Below are positions 52,904-61,658 of a stretch of 64,000 bases of DNA, piece after piece. A program made the position numbers and the translations under genes. The stretch covers positions 62,001 through 126,000 of the forward strand of contig NZ_JAPEPI010000003.1 of assembly GCF_026340305.1 (NCBI RefSeq). The letters are read 5' to 3'. The notes under the pieces are model-generated. The model was not told the origin of the DNA and ran no database searches. It was given only the letters and a program-made list of their open reading frames with translations. Numbering within the stretch: the first letter of the stretch is position 1; each line of letters starts with the position of its first letter. The stretch comes from Streptomyces sp. NBC_01381 (lineage in GTDB: Bacteria; Actinomycetota; Actinomycetes; Streptomycetales; Streptomycetaceae).

Positions 52904-53621
52904 ACTGCTGGTCCGCTGGTGCTGCTGGGCGGTCGGCGTGCCCCTGGTCGCCGGTGCGTTCTGGTGGGGCAGCCCGGGGGTGACGGCCCTCGCGCTCGTG
53001 GTCGGGGTGGTCGCGGCGATGGAGTTCGGCGGGCTGATGGGTATGTCCCGGCCGGACAGGGCGGTACTGGCCGCTGCCATCACCGGCGTGGTGCTGACCT
53101 CCTGGCTGGCCCCTGGACACGAGGTGCGGGCGGTGGCAGTCGGCGCGCTGGCCATCGCCGCGGTCCCGCTCCTGTCCGGTGACTCCACCCACGGTCTGCG
53201 CCGGCTCGGGACCGGTCTGCTCGGACTGGTCTGGCTGAGCGTGCTCGCCGCCCTGGCACCGCTCGGCGCGACCGCACTCGCCCTGTTCGTCGCTGTCTCG
53301 GTGGGCGACATCGTCGCGTACTTCGCCGGACAACGGCTGGGCGGGCCACGGCTGTCACCGCTCTCCCCGGCCAAGCGGTGGAGCGGAACCCTCTCCGGTG
53401 CCGTGGCCGCCCTCGGCGTGCTCGCCGCGCTGTCCGCGCTGAGCTGGCAAATGGCAGTCGCGGTGGCGGTCGGCGCCCCCGCGGGGGACCTCCTCGAATC
53501 CATGGTCAAGCGGGGAGCGCAGGCGAAGGACTCCGCTCACTGGCTGGCCGGCTCCGGGGGCCTGCTCGACCGAATCGACTCGCTCCTCCTCGCCCTGGCC
53601 GTCCTTCTGCTCCTGCGCTGA
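52818..53621 (+). CDS. CdsA-like (phosphatidate cytidylyltransferase-type) membrane protein
   Basis: GTG 52818 lies inside the fusion gene, giving an 86-bp overlap. The 267-residue protein has at least seven membrane helices (FLGGALALGGIAAALSG, LAAAITGVVLTSWLAPG and others). The CDP-lipid signature is recognisable: SVGDIVAYFAGQRLGGPRLS, LSPAKRWSGTLSGAVAAL and APAGDLLESMVKRGAQAKDS with LLDRIDSLL at the end. It probably transfers CMP to a lipid phosphate at the membrane and is translated together with the aminotransferase fusion. Confidence 0.85.
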   Translation: MITVTSLAPFLGGALALGGIAAALSGRRELLVRWCCWAVGVPLVAGAFWWGSPGVTALALVVGVVAAMEFGGLMGMSRPDRAVLAAAITGVVLTSWLAPGHEVRAVAVGALAIAAVPLLSGDSTHGLRRLGTGLLGLVWLSVLAALAPLGATALALFVAVSVGDIVAYFAGQRLGGPRLSPLSPAKRWSGTLSGAVAALGVLAALSALSWQMAVAVAVGAPAGDLLESMVKRGAQAKDSAHWLAGSGGLLDRIDSLLLALAVLLLLR

Positions 53622-53633
53622 CCCAGGGAAAGG

Positions 53634-54620
53634 CTAGGGGCGCTGCTTCAAGCGGTCGACGATCGCCCAGTCCACCACGTGGGACAACTGGATGTACGTC
53701 TTGTCGCCCGACGCCGAAGTCCGCTCGTCCCGGAAGCCCAGGAATTCATAGGATTCCGGATCGAAGATGAGGTACTTGCCCCTCGCGAACGGACTCTTGG
53801 GGTAAGCAATCCCCACCCCAGTGCGCCCGGCAGAATCCTTCACCCCCGGAGTCGCTTTGACCCCGGGCACCAGGGCCAGCGCCTCGTACGCGGCGGGACG
53901 CAGTCCCTGGGGCAGCACCGGCCACTTCAGGAGCTCGCCGAGCATGAAGTAGGCGTCGTACCAGTCGTGTGTGGTGAAGTCGCTGATCGGCTTGCTGGAC
54001 GTTCCGACGCCGATGATTTTCGGGATGAGCTTCTTCGGGTGGGTGGGCAGTTTCTTCAGCTTGCTCCACTCCCGAGGCGGCCACACGCCCTCGCCCTTCC
54101 CCATGGGCTCCTCCCACATCACCCGGCCGAGCTCCATGGTCAAGGAGCGCTTGGAGCCGTCCACCGAGTCCCAGTTCACATCCTCGTAGGTCTTGACCGC
54201 GCCGGTCTTGCGCTCCGTCTCCTTGATGACCCGCTTCGAGTAGATGAACTGGTCGTCGCGCGGCGCCACGGTCTTCTCGTGCTTACCCGTATGCACTGCT
54301 GCCCCGTTCAGTACCGTTGCGGCGCTGACGTTGCCCATCCGCGGGGTCGCCGTGCCCGATTGGCGGTCGGCACGGTCGGGGCGACCGCCCTCGTCTGCGC
54401 CGCCCTCGGTGATCAGTACCGCCGTTCCCGTCACCGCCACAGCGGCCACGGCGGCTGTCGCGAGGCGGAGCGCGTGGCGGCGGCTGGGGCCGGCGTCGGT
54501 GTGCCGCTCCGCGCGCGCCATCGTGTTCAGCAGTCGGTGGCGGGCCTTCGCTCGGGCCGGTTCGGTGAGCGGGGCCGCGTCCGCGTCCCAGTCCCGCAGG
54601 AGTTCGAGTTCGTCACTCAT
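53634..54620 (-). CDS. CU044_5270-type membrane-anchored protein
   Basis: The 328-residue protein has a short cytoplasmic N-terminus, one membrane helix (ALRLATAAVAAVAVTGTAVL, about residues 50-69) and a large outer domain (DQFIYSKRVIKETERKTGAV, FDPESYEFLGFRDERTSAS). Proteins of this type accompany ECF sigma factors in Streptomyces and may sense an envelope signal. It overlaps the sigma gene by 8 bp. Confidence 0.85.
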   Translation of the reverse strand: MSDELELLRDWDADAAPLTEPARAKARHRLLNTMARAERHTDAGPSRRHALRLATAAVAAVAVTGTAVLITEGGADEGGRPDRADRQSGTATPRMGNVSAATVLNGAAVHTGKHEKTVAPRDDQFIYSKRVIKETERKTGAVKTYEDVNWDSVDGSKRSLTMELGRVMWEEPMGKGEGVWPPREWSKLKKLPTHPKKLIPKIIGVGTSSKPISDFTTHDWYDAYFMLGELLKWPVLPQGLRPAAYEALALVPGVKATPGVKDSAGRTGVGIAYPKSPFARGKYLIFDPESYEFLGFRDERTSASGDKTYIQLSHVVDWAIVDRLKQRP

Positions 54621-55233
54621 GGCCGGATACCTCTCGCAGTGTCGTTGGATCGGATCCGCCCAGCGCTTCGCGTAGCTTGCCGCGAGCCCGGTGCAGCCGT
54701 GATCTGACCGTGCCGATGGGGACCCCTAGGGCCTGGGCCACCTCCTCGTAGCCGAGACCGCCCCACGCCACCAGCAGCAGCACGTCCCGGTGCCGCGCGG
54801 GCAGTGCGGCCAGTGCCGCTGCCAGCTCGCGGCCCACGGCCTGCGCCCCTACCCGGGCCGCAGCACGGTCGGCCAGCGGCTCCTCGTGATCGGCCGGAGC
54901 CGGGATGCGGGCCAGGGCTTTGAAGCGGCGTGCCTCGGCCCGCCGGTGTCGGCCGACCAGGTTGGTCGCTATGCCGAACAGCCAGGGCCGGGCGCCATCG
55001 CCCGTGGCTCGCGAGGGGTCGTAACGGTGCCGATGCTGGAAAGCGGTGGTGAAGGTCTCCGCCATGAGGTCGTCGGCCGGCTCGCCGCCGAGCCTACGAG
55101 CCAGATACCGATGTACCGCTTCCGCGTATCGGTCGAAGAGCACAGCGAATGCCTCGGGCTCGTCCCGGGACCGTGCGATCACCGAGGCATCACTCTCCGC
55201 CCCCGTGCGGACGCCTGGCGGCTCGACGGTCAT
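54613..55233 (-). CDS. ECF RNA polymerase sigma factor
   Basis: ATG 55233 has a GAGAGGAG site. The 206-residue protein has region 2 (FAVLFDRYAEAVHRYLARRL, DDLMAETFTTAFQHRHRYDP, PWLFGIATNLVGRHRR) and region 4 (ALPARHRDVLLLVAWGGLGY then EEVAQALGVPIGTVRSRLHR). It is the first gene of an operon with the CU044_5270-type protein, its likely partner. Confidence 0.95.
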   Translation of the reverse strand: MTVEPPGVRTGAESDASVIARSRDEPEAFAVLFDRYAEAVHRYLARRLGGEPADDLMAETFTTAFQHRHRYDPSRATGDGARPWLFGIATNLVGRHRRAEARRFKALARIPAPADHEEPLADRAAARVGAQAVGRELAAALAALPARHRDVLLLVAWGGLGYEEVAQALGVPIGTVRSRLHRARGKLREALGGSDPTTLREVSGHE

Positions 55234-55454
55234 CGGGGCTCCTCTCGTTCAAGGGAACATGCTTCGAAGGTTTGGGCTTTCATCTCTCCTTCGCCGCTCG
55301 CCCCCGGCGAGTTCCCTCGGGCTCCAGGCTCCTGGAGCCGGGCAGACGACGGCGACTTCAACAGCCGGACGGTTTCAGCGAGTTGGAGCTTCCGGACGGG
55401 TGCGTGAGACGTGCGTGGGACGATCGGGAAACAGGCCACAAGGAGAGGAATTCC

Positions 55455-56633
55455 ATGGGGGGCAAGGGTCGGCTGCACGTCAGTGCGGAACTGGTGGGCG
55501 TGCTGGAGCGGATCGACGCGCTCGGCGGGATGCTCGATGAACGGGCCTATGCCGCCGAGGAGTTGGGGATGCTGGCGGAGGACACGGCGCGGGCGCTGCT
55601 GGACACGGGGATCGTACGGGCCGAGCTCCCGCTGAGCCTGGGCGGATACGAGTTCGCGCCGCGGCAGCTGATCGAGACGGCGGTGCGGGCGAGTTACAAC
55701 GACGCCGCGGCCGGGTGGACCATGTTCGCGCTGCAGACGATGACCGGGACCACCGCGGCGTACCTCGCCGCGGACGCGGCGGCCGAACTGTTCCCCGACG
55801 TACCGAACGGGAAGTACGCGCTGCTCTCCGGGCACGGCACACGCCCCGGCCGGGCCGTCCCCGTGGAGGGCGGCTACCGGGTCAGCGGCCAGTGGCAGTT
55901 CGCCTCCGGGATGGCGCACGCCACCCACATCCACAGCGCGATCCAGGTCGAGGGCACCGGTGAGCTGCGGGTCCTCGCGATGCCGAAGTCGCAGGTGACC
56001 CTGGACGGCAACTGGGACGTACTCGGACTGCGCGCGACACACAGCATCGACTACCACTGCACCGACGTGTACGTACCGCACGAGTACACCTACGTCGCGA
56101 CCACGGACACCCCGGTCAACGGCGGCGCCGTCTACCGCCTCGGCCTGGTCAACATGTCAGCGATCGGGCACACGGGCTGGGCCCTCGGCGTCGGCCGGCG
56201 GCTCCTGGACGAGCTGAAGCGGGTCGCGGCCGCGCGGACCGGTTCGCGGGGTGCCGCGGTCGACACCTCGCAGTTCCACGCCGAGTACGCGACGGCTGAG
56301 GCCAGGCTTCGGGCAGCCCGGGCCTGGGTGAACGACGTCTGGCAGGACGTCGAACAGACCCTGGACCAGGGCGATTTGCCGAGCACGGAGCAGGACACCC
56401 TGATCCGTCTCGTCCTGAACCACACGACCTCGACCGTGTACGAGGTGGGCCGCACCGTACACCGCTGGGCCGGCTCGGCGGCGATCCGCCGCGGCCCGGT
56501 CGACCGCTTCCTGCGCGACCTCGGGACGGGCACGCAGCACATCACGTCGAGCCCGGTCGTGCTCCAGAACTGCGGCAAGTGGCTGAGCGGTGCCCAGCCG
56601 GACGCCCGGTGGAGCTTCCTCGACCTGACCTGA
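55455..56633 (+). CDS. Acyl-CoA dehydrogenase-fold flavin monooxygenase
   Basis: ATG 55455 has a strong AAGGAGAGG site. The 392-residue protein has the fold of group D flavin monooxygenases (HsaA/HpaB type) and acyl-CoA dehydrogenases: RAELPLSLGGYEFAPRQLIE, YRVSGQWQFASGMAHATHIH and IDYHCTDVYVPHEYTYV. The C-terminal helices (HRWAGSAAIRRGPVDRFLRD, TGTQHITSSPVVLQNCGKWL) are typical. It lacks the catalytic Glu context of true acyl-CoA dehydrogenases, so hydroxylation with a separate flavin reductase is likelier. Confidence 0.88.
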   Translation: MGGKGRLHVSAELVGVLERIDALGGMLDERAYAAEELGMLAEDTARALLDTGIVRAELPLSLGGYEFAPRQLIETAVRASYNDAAAGWTMFALQTMTGTTAAYLAADAAAELFPDVPNGKYALLSGHGTRPGRAVPVEGGYRVSGQWQFASGMAHATHIHSAIQVEGTGELRVLAMPKSQVTLDGNWDVLGLRATHSIDYHCTDVYVPHEYTYVATTDTPVNGGAVYRLGLVNMSAIGHTGWALGVGRRLLDELKRVAAARTGSRGAAVDTSQFHAEYATAEARLRAARAWVNDVWQDVEQTLDQGDLPSTEQDTLIRLVLNHTTSTVYEVGRTVHRWAGSAAIRRGPVDRFLRDLGTGTQHITSSPVVLQNCGKWLSGAQPDARWSFLDLT

Positions 56634-57021
56634 CCATCCGGCCCGCGCCCCCGGGGCCGGCCCCACCAGGGATCCGGTCCCCGTCGCCGCCGTGCCGTTC
56701 ATTTGAGCCGGACAGCCGGACGGCCGGGCTCGTGACCGGTCGGCTCGGCCGACGGCTTCTCAGTCCGAGCGGACGCGGACGGCGTGGCCGACTGCTGTTC
56801 GGCAGGTGTGGACTATCCCCTCACTAGCGGCCGGCAGCCCGGGTCCGCGTGTCCCGTTGCGCGAGGACCAGCAAGGTCCACCTCAGCGCGGACGGGCCGC
56901 GCCGATGACCGGGGCCGGCTTCTGCTGTCCCTGCCGCACCGCGTGCCCGGCTCGCCGCGCCCGCGTCACCGGGTGACCATGGAGGCGAGACCGGCCCTGG
57001 GGCCAGGTACTGGAGGATCTC
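56634..57021. other. Intergenic region
   Basis: Several GC-rich short inverted repeats occur (around 56640-56670 and 56710-56755), but none is a clear terminator. The promoter of the next gene should lie towards the right edge. Confidence 0.3.
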
Positions 57022-58707
57022 GTGGCGCACACCCACACGACCGACGTACTGATCGCGGGTGCGGGCCCCGTCGGGCTGAGCGCGGCCGCCGAGCTCCGCC
57101 GCCATGGGGTGCGCTGTCGCCTCGTCGACCGTTTGCCCGCCCGCCTTCCCTACGCCAAGGCGGTCGGTATCCAGCCGCGCACCCTGGAGATCTGGGATCG
57201 GATGGGGCTGGCCCGCGCCGTCATGGAGACCGCCGTCCCGATGCGGGGCCAGTTGATCTATGTCAACGGCCGGGAACGGGCGCGGATCGAGCTTGAGCTG
57301 CCGCCCGAGGTTCCCTACGGATTCGCCGCGCTGCCGCAGTACGAGACCGAGCGGCTGCTCGAGGAGTACGTCGCCGGCCTCGGCACGGTCATCGAGCGCG
57401 AGACCGAGCTGCTGTCGTTCGCTCAGGACCCGGATGGGGTCACCGCCCGGCTGCGCACCGCCTCCGGCGTCGAAGAGGAGTTCCGCGCGGGCTATCTGAT
57501 CGGCTGCGACGGAGCGCACAGCACCGTACGCAAGGGCCTGGGCCTGTCGTTCGAGGGGGCGGCCTTCCCCGACGAGTACATGCTGGGCGACATCGAGGCC
57601 GACTGGGATCTGCCGCACGAGTACGGCATCCGGTCCACTCACCAGGCCGACGACGGCTCCACAGATGACCTGCTGGTCTGCATCCCGCTGCCCGGAACGG
57701 GCCGCTACCGCATGTCGGCGCTGGTCCCGCCCGAACTCTCCACCAGGACGACGGACCGGGGGCCCGCACAGGATGCCGGCATCGCGCACGGCCTGGAGGG
57801 CGGCCGTGCCCCGGAGCTGTCCCACCTCCAGGCCGTCGTCGACCGCCTCGCACCCCGCCCCGCCCGGCTGTCCCGGATGCGCTGGTCCTCCGTCTTCCGC
57901 ATCAGCCACCGCATCGTCGACCGCTATGGCGACGGACGTGTCTTCGTCGCGGGCGACGCCGCCCACATCCATCCGCCCACCGGCGCCCAGGGCATGAACA
58001 CCGGCATCCAGGACGCCTGCAACCTGGCCTGGAAGCTGGCGCTCGTGGTCCGGGGCGAGGCCGGGCCCGCCCTGCTGACCAGCTATGACGCCGAGCGTCG
58101 CCCGGTCGGCGAGGAGGTCGTCGGCCGGACCGTGCGGCACGCCACCCACGGCATCGAGACCGACCCCGACGACCCGCGGACCGTGATGCTCCGCGAGGCC
58201 CAGCTGCTCGTCGGCTATCGGGGCGGCCCGCTGGCCCGCGCCCCGTACGGACCGGCCGACGCGCCCCAGCCCGGCGACCGAGGCCCGGACTGCACCGGGC
58301 TGACCGGTCCCTTGGCGACCTATCCGTTGCGCCTGCTCGACATCCTGCGTGGCCGCACCGGGCACGTGTTGCTCCTGTACGCCGCCGACATCGACGACGT
58401 GGCCGAGGCAGCCGGAGCGGCAGCGGACGGCGGTGGACCTGAGCACCCCGTCGCCGGGGCGGACCTGCAGACGGTCGCCGTCCTCGCCCGCGAGTCCGCA
58501 CCGAACGTCGCCAACACCCTGGCCGTTCCCGGATACCGCGACGCCGCCGGGGAATTCGCCCGGCTCTACCGCCCGGACGGCCCGACCGGTTTCGTCGTCC
58601 GCCCCGACGGACAGCTCGGCGCCCGCTTCCCCCTCGCGGACACCGCGGCGGCCCTGGCCGACTACCTCACGGCTGCCTCCGTGCCGGGTGAACACCTCCA
58701 CGGATGA
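57022..58707 (+). CDS. RdmE-type FAD-dependent aromatic hydroxylase
   Basis: GTG 57022 opens a 561-residue flavoprotein monooxygenase: DVLIAGAGPVGLSAAAELRR binds FAD, YLIGCDGAHSTVRKGLG is the DG motif and VFVAGDAAHIHPPTGAQG is the GD motif. A thioredoxin-like C-terminal domain begins at about residue 430. The length and order match polyketide hydroxylases such as RdmE and aromatic ring hydroxylases. No polyketide genes are near, so the substrate is open. Confidence 0.94.
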   Translation: MAHTHTTDVLIAGAGPVGLSAAAELRRHGVRCRLVDRLPARLPYAKAVGIQPRTLEIWDRMGLARAVMETAVPMRGQLIYVNGRERARIELELPPEVPYGFAALPQYETERLLEEYVAGLGTVIERETELLSFAQDPDGVTARLRTASGVEEEFRAGYLIGCDGAHSTVRKGLGLSFEGAAFPDEYMLGDIEADWDLPHEYGIRSTHQADDGSTDDLLVCIPLPGTGRYRMSALVPPELSTRTTDRGPAQDAGIAHGLEGGRAPELSHLQAVVDRLAPRPARLSRMRWSSVFRISHRIVDRYGDGRVFVAGDAAHIHPPTGAQGMNTGIQDACNLAWKLALVVRGEAGPALLTSYDAERRPVGEEVVGRTVRHATHGIETDPDDPRTVMLREAQLLVGYRGGPLARAPYGPADAPQPGDRGPDCTGLTGPLATYPLRLLDILRGRTGHVLLLYAADIDDVAEAAGAAADGGGPEHPVAGADLQTVAVLARESAPNVANTLAVPGYRDAAGEFARLYRPDGPTGFVVRPDGQLGARFPLADTAAALADYLTAASVPGEHLHG

Positions 58708-58799
58708 CCGAAGGGCTCGGTCCCAGGACCTGGCAGGTCAGTTCAGCAACCCCACCGCGCGCCGGAACCGCGGCCGGCACAGCGCTAGCGTTGGGTCCC

Positions 58800-59324
58800 A
58801 TGATCGTATGGCTCAACGGCACCCACGGCGCAGGCAAGACGACGACCAGTGCACTCGTGCGGCAACTGATCCCGGATTCACGGGTGTTCGACGCCGAGAA
58901 GGTCGGCGAGACGCTCATGGACATCACGCCGGGGCTGCCCGGGACGGACAACTTCCAGCACTGGCCGCCGTGGCGGCCGCTCGTCGTCGAGACCGCCCGC
59001 CGCGTACTCGACTACACCGGCGGCACTCTGGTGATGCCCATGACGGTCCTGGTCGAGGAGTACTGGCGCGAGATCAGCACGGGCCTCGCCCACCATGCCA
59101 TTCCGGTACGGCACTTCGTCCTCCACGCCGACCAGGACACCCTCCGCGGGCGCATCGCGGGAGACACGGTTATCGGCCCCAACTCCCCCTTCCGCCTCCA
59201 ATACCTCGAGCCCTACGCCGAGGCGGCCCGCACGTGGCTGCACAGTGAGGCCGAGGTCGTCGACACCACCCACCTCACGCCCGCCCAGGCCGCCCAGCAG
59301 ATCGCAGAGGCCGTCAAGAGTTGA
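58800..59324 (+). CDS. TmrB-like P-loop NTP-binding protein
   Basis: ATG 58800 gives a 174-residue protein whose first residues form a Walker A (MIVWLNGTHGAGKTTTSALV). The sequence resembles TmrB, the tunicamycin-resistance ATP-binding protein, and small nucleoside-kinase-like proteins (FDAEKVGETLMDITPGLPG, FVLHADQDTLRGRI). Resistance in this organism is inference only. Confidence 0.88.
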   Translation: MIVWLNGTHGAGKTTTSALVRQLIPDSRVFDAEKVGETLMDITPGLPGTDNFQHWPPWRPLVVETARRVLDYTGGTLVMPMTVLVEEYWREISTGLAHHAIPVRHFVLHADQDTLRGRIAGDTVIGPNSPFRLQYLEPYAEAARTWLHSEAEVVDTTHLTPAQAAQQIAEAVKS

Positions 59325-59336
59325 GGGCCGCCCGGC

Positions 59337-59786
59337 TCACCAGGTCTTGCCGGCCTGCTCTCCGATCGTGCGGTTGATCCGGTTGAAGAAGTTGGTCAGC
59401 GCGATCTCCAGGATGATCGCGTTCAGCTGCTCCTCGCCGAAGTGACCGGCGGCGGCGTCCCAGATCTCGTCGGTCACGCCCGGTGCGCCGTCCTGGAGCC
59501 GGGTGGCGGCCTCGGTCAGGGCGAGGGCCGCACGCTCCCGCTCGGTGTAGAAGGGCGTCTCGCGCCACGCGACCACGTTGTGCAGCCGCTCGTCTGTCTC
59601 ACCGGCCTTCTTCGCCGCCTCGATCGAGGCGAAAATGCACGGGCTGCAGCCGTTGATCTGGCTGGTACGCAGATGGATCAGCGACAGCAGGTGCTTGTCG
59701 GCGCCCCCGGCGTGAATCGCCTTGTAGAGGTGCTGGATCGCTGTGATCACGTCGGGGTTCGCCGGGCTTGTCACGCGTGCTTCCAT
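59337..59786 (-). CDS. Carboxymuconolactone-decarboxylase-like (AhpD fold) protein
   Basis: ATG 59786 has an AAGGAG site. The 149-residue protein has the redox-type CxxC motif in TSQINGCSPCIFASIEAAKK and the following helix ERERAALALTEAATRL. Genes of this family are the standard neighbours and targets of ECF41 sigma factors; one lies divergent here. Confidence 0.93.
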   Translation of the reverse strand: MEARVTSPANPDVITAIQHLYKAIHAGGADKHLLSLIHLRTSQINGCSPCIFASIEAAKKAGETDERLHNVVAWRETPFYTERERAALALTEAATRLQDGAPGVTDEIWDAAAGHFGEEQLNAIILEIALTNFFNRINRTIGEQAGKTW

Positions 59787-59804
59787 CGGTGCTGCTCCTT
59801 CATC

Positions 59805-59866
59805 GGTTACCTGCGCCCCTTCGGGCCCGTCATACCCACGACGGAGCAGAGCCGAGGAAGGTAACC
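59805..59866. promoter_or_regulatory. 8-bp inverted repeat in the divergent promoter
   Basis: GGTTACCT (59805-59812) and AGGTAACC (59859-59866) form a perfect inverted pair in the 82 bp between the two divergent genes; each arm overlaps or borders a ribosome site. It may be an operator or chance. No ECF41 consensus promoter was seen at the expected place. Confidence 0.3.
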
Positions 59867-59868
59867 AG

Positions 59869-60747
59869 ATGTCCGACACCAGACCGACGGACCCGATGGC
59901 CGAGGCGTTCGAGGCCCAGCGCGACCGGCTGCGCGCGGTCGCCCACCGCATGCTCGGATCGCACGCGGATGCCGAGGACGTGGTCCAGGAGGCCTGGCTG
60001 CGCCTCTCCCGCCAGGACGCGGCGACCATCCACAACCTCGCCGGCTGGCTGACCACGGTGGTCGGGCGGATCAGCCTCGATGTCCTGCGATCGCGCCAGG
60101 CCCGCCCGGAGGCGTCCTACGACGAGGGCCTGTCCGAGCTCGTGGTGACGCTCGACGACAGTCCTGTTCCCGAGGACGACGCGGTGCTCGCCGACTCGGT
60201 CGGGCTCGCGCTGCTCGTCGTCCTGGAGTCGCTCGGGCCGAGCGAACGCCTTGCGTTCGTGCTGCACGACCTGTTCGCGGTGCCGTTCGTCGAGATCGGC
60301 CAGATCCTCGGCAAGTCCACCGCCGCCACCAAGATGCTCGCCAGCCGCGCCCGCAGGAAGGTGCGGGCGCTTGAGCGGCCGACCGGCGTCGGGCGTGACC
60401 AGCGAGAGGTGGTCCAGGCGTTCCTCGCGGCGGCTCGCCGCGGCGACTTCGAGGGGCTGCTGCGGGTACTCGACCCCGAGGTGAAACTGACCGTCGACAC
60501 CCCCTCCGGCGTAGTCGTGGCTCTCGGCGCCACCAAGGTCGCGTCCGGCGCGCAACTGTCCGCCGGCGCGGCCGCACAGGGGCGGGCGGTGCTCGTCAAC
60601 GGCCTCCCGGGGATCATCTCCTGGCACGAGGACGGCACTCCGCTCTCGGTCCTCGCGTTCACCGTCGCCGACGGCCGGATCAGCGACATCACGGTCGTGA
60701 TCGACCCGGCCAAGCTCGCGCTGATGGACCTGCCGGATCCGGCGTGA
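59869..60747 (+). CDS. ECF41-type sigma factor (SigJ-like) with SnoaL-like C-terminus
   Basis: ATG 59869 has a GAGGAAGG site. Residues 10-170 contain region 2 (LRAVAHRMLGSHADAEDVVQ, EAWLRLSRQD) and region 4 (LGPSERLAFVLHDLFAVPFV then EIGQILGKSTAATKMLASRA). Residues 180-292 form a SnoaL-like domain (VVQAFLAAARRGDFEGLLRV) that in ECF41 factors controls activity in place of an anti-sigma factor. Divergent from the carboxymuconolactone-decarboxylase-like gene, as is usual for this group. Confidence 0.94.
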   Translation: MSDTRPTDPMAEAFEAQRDRLRAVAHRMLGSHADAEDVVQEAWLRLSRQDAATIHNLAGWLTTVVGRISLDVLRSRQARPEASYDEGLSELVVTLDDSPVPEDDAVLADSVGLALLVVLESLGPSERLAFVLHDLFAVPFVEIGQILGKSTAATKMLASRARRKVRALERPTGVGRDQREVVQAFLAAARRGDFEGLLRVLDPEVKLTVDTPSGVVVALGATKVASGAQLSAGAAAQGRAVLVNGLPGIISWHEDGTPLSVLAFTVADGRISDITVVIDPAKLALMDLPDPA

Positions 60748-60763
60748 ATCCCTGCTAGAAGGT

Positions 60764-61309
60764 CTAGAAGGTGTAGCGGGTGTGGCTGAACACCTGGCCG
60801 TCGTGCCCGAAGCCGTACGCCGTGCCGGGTGCCACCGCGAACAGCAGGTCGTTGCCCTTGCGGATACCGTCGCCGAAGCCGTAGAAGGTCCCCTCCGGCG
60901 AGGTGATGTGGTCCCCGTACTGCGCCTCGAACGCGGCGATGACCTCGTCCTGCCGCGCCGGATCCGTCACCCGCTCCGCCGTGCCCTCGACCACGATGTC
61001 GAGGCCTTCGGAGAGCGAGTTGCTCCCTGTGGTGAGTGCGCAGTGGGCATTGTCGGCCAGGTTCTTCGCCTTCTGCTCGCCCGGCCCGGTGCTGAAGTGC
61101 AGCGCCCCGTCGTGCCAGGCGGCGATCAGCGGCGTGACGTGCAGCCGGCCGTCCGGCCGGACCGTGGTGATCCAGAAGACCTCGGCAGCCCGCAGCCCGC
61201 GCTGGGCCTCGGCCCAGTCGGTCGCGGTGACGTTCTCCGCGCCCGGGCGCGGGTTGAGCGCGGAGCTGTAGCGGGCGTCGAGCTCGGTCCTGGGCTGCTT
61301 CGGCGTCAT
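60764..61309 (-). CDS. Pyridoxamine-5'-phosphate-oxidase-fold (flavin/F420-binding) protein
   Basis: The 181-residue split-barrel protein reads EVFWITTVRPDGRLHVTPLI, LHFSTGPGEQKAKNLADNAH and EGLDIVVEGTAERVTDPARQ, typical of PPOX-family proteins that bind FMN or F420. It converges with the sigma-factor gene across 16 bp. Confidence 0.92.
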   Translation of the reverse strand: MTPKQPRTELDARYSSALNPRPGAENVTATDWAEAQRGLRAAEVFWITTVRPDGRLHVTPLIAAWHDGALHFSTGPGEQKAKNLADNAHCALTTGSNSLSEGLDIVVEGTAERVTDPARQDEVIAAFEAQYGDHITSPEGTFYGFGDGIRKGNDLLFAVAPGTAYGFGHDGQVFSHTRYTF

Positions 61310-61658
61310 GCGGAACTCCTTTTCCCTCTTCCTGAAACGAAGGCTACGGAGTCCGGCACCCGACGGTGCGCAGGCCCGGCGGGCGCAGCACGGCGCATCC
61401 GGGTCGTGTCACCGCGCACCACAGGAACGGCGGGAGCCGTCGGCACACCAACTCCCGGCCAGTTTCTCCTTTCTGAGGACAAAGCATGGACGACGCGAGG
61501 CCTGCTTCGTACGCTGGGCGTCGCTCTCGTACGGAAGTCAGTGCAAGGCGCGGCCGAATGCCGCTGCCCGCACCACCGGTATGTGCAGGAACTCCACTCC
61601 GCGGACGCGGGCGGCCGAGGCGGCCCGGGCCGCCTCGCAGCGCGCAGCAGGAGACAGA
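61310..61658. other. Intergenic region
   Basis: No gene is supported. It should contain the promoter of the long secreted-protein gene. An AGGAGACAGA ribosome site ends it. Confidence 0.35.

Noticed and set aside
56824..58701. A 625-codon minus-strand frame.
   Set aside because: It is the antisense shadow of the FAD hydroxylase, which has all family motifs.
57022..58707. Evidence for a polyketide cluster because of the RdmE-type hydroxylase.
   Set aside because: No ketosynthase, acyl carrier protein, cyclase or other biosynthetic gene is nearby in the window.
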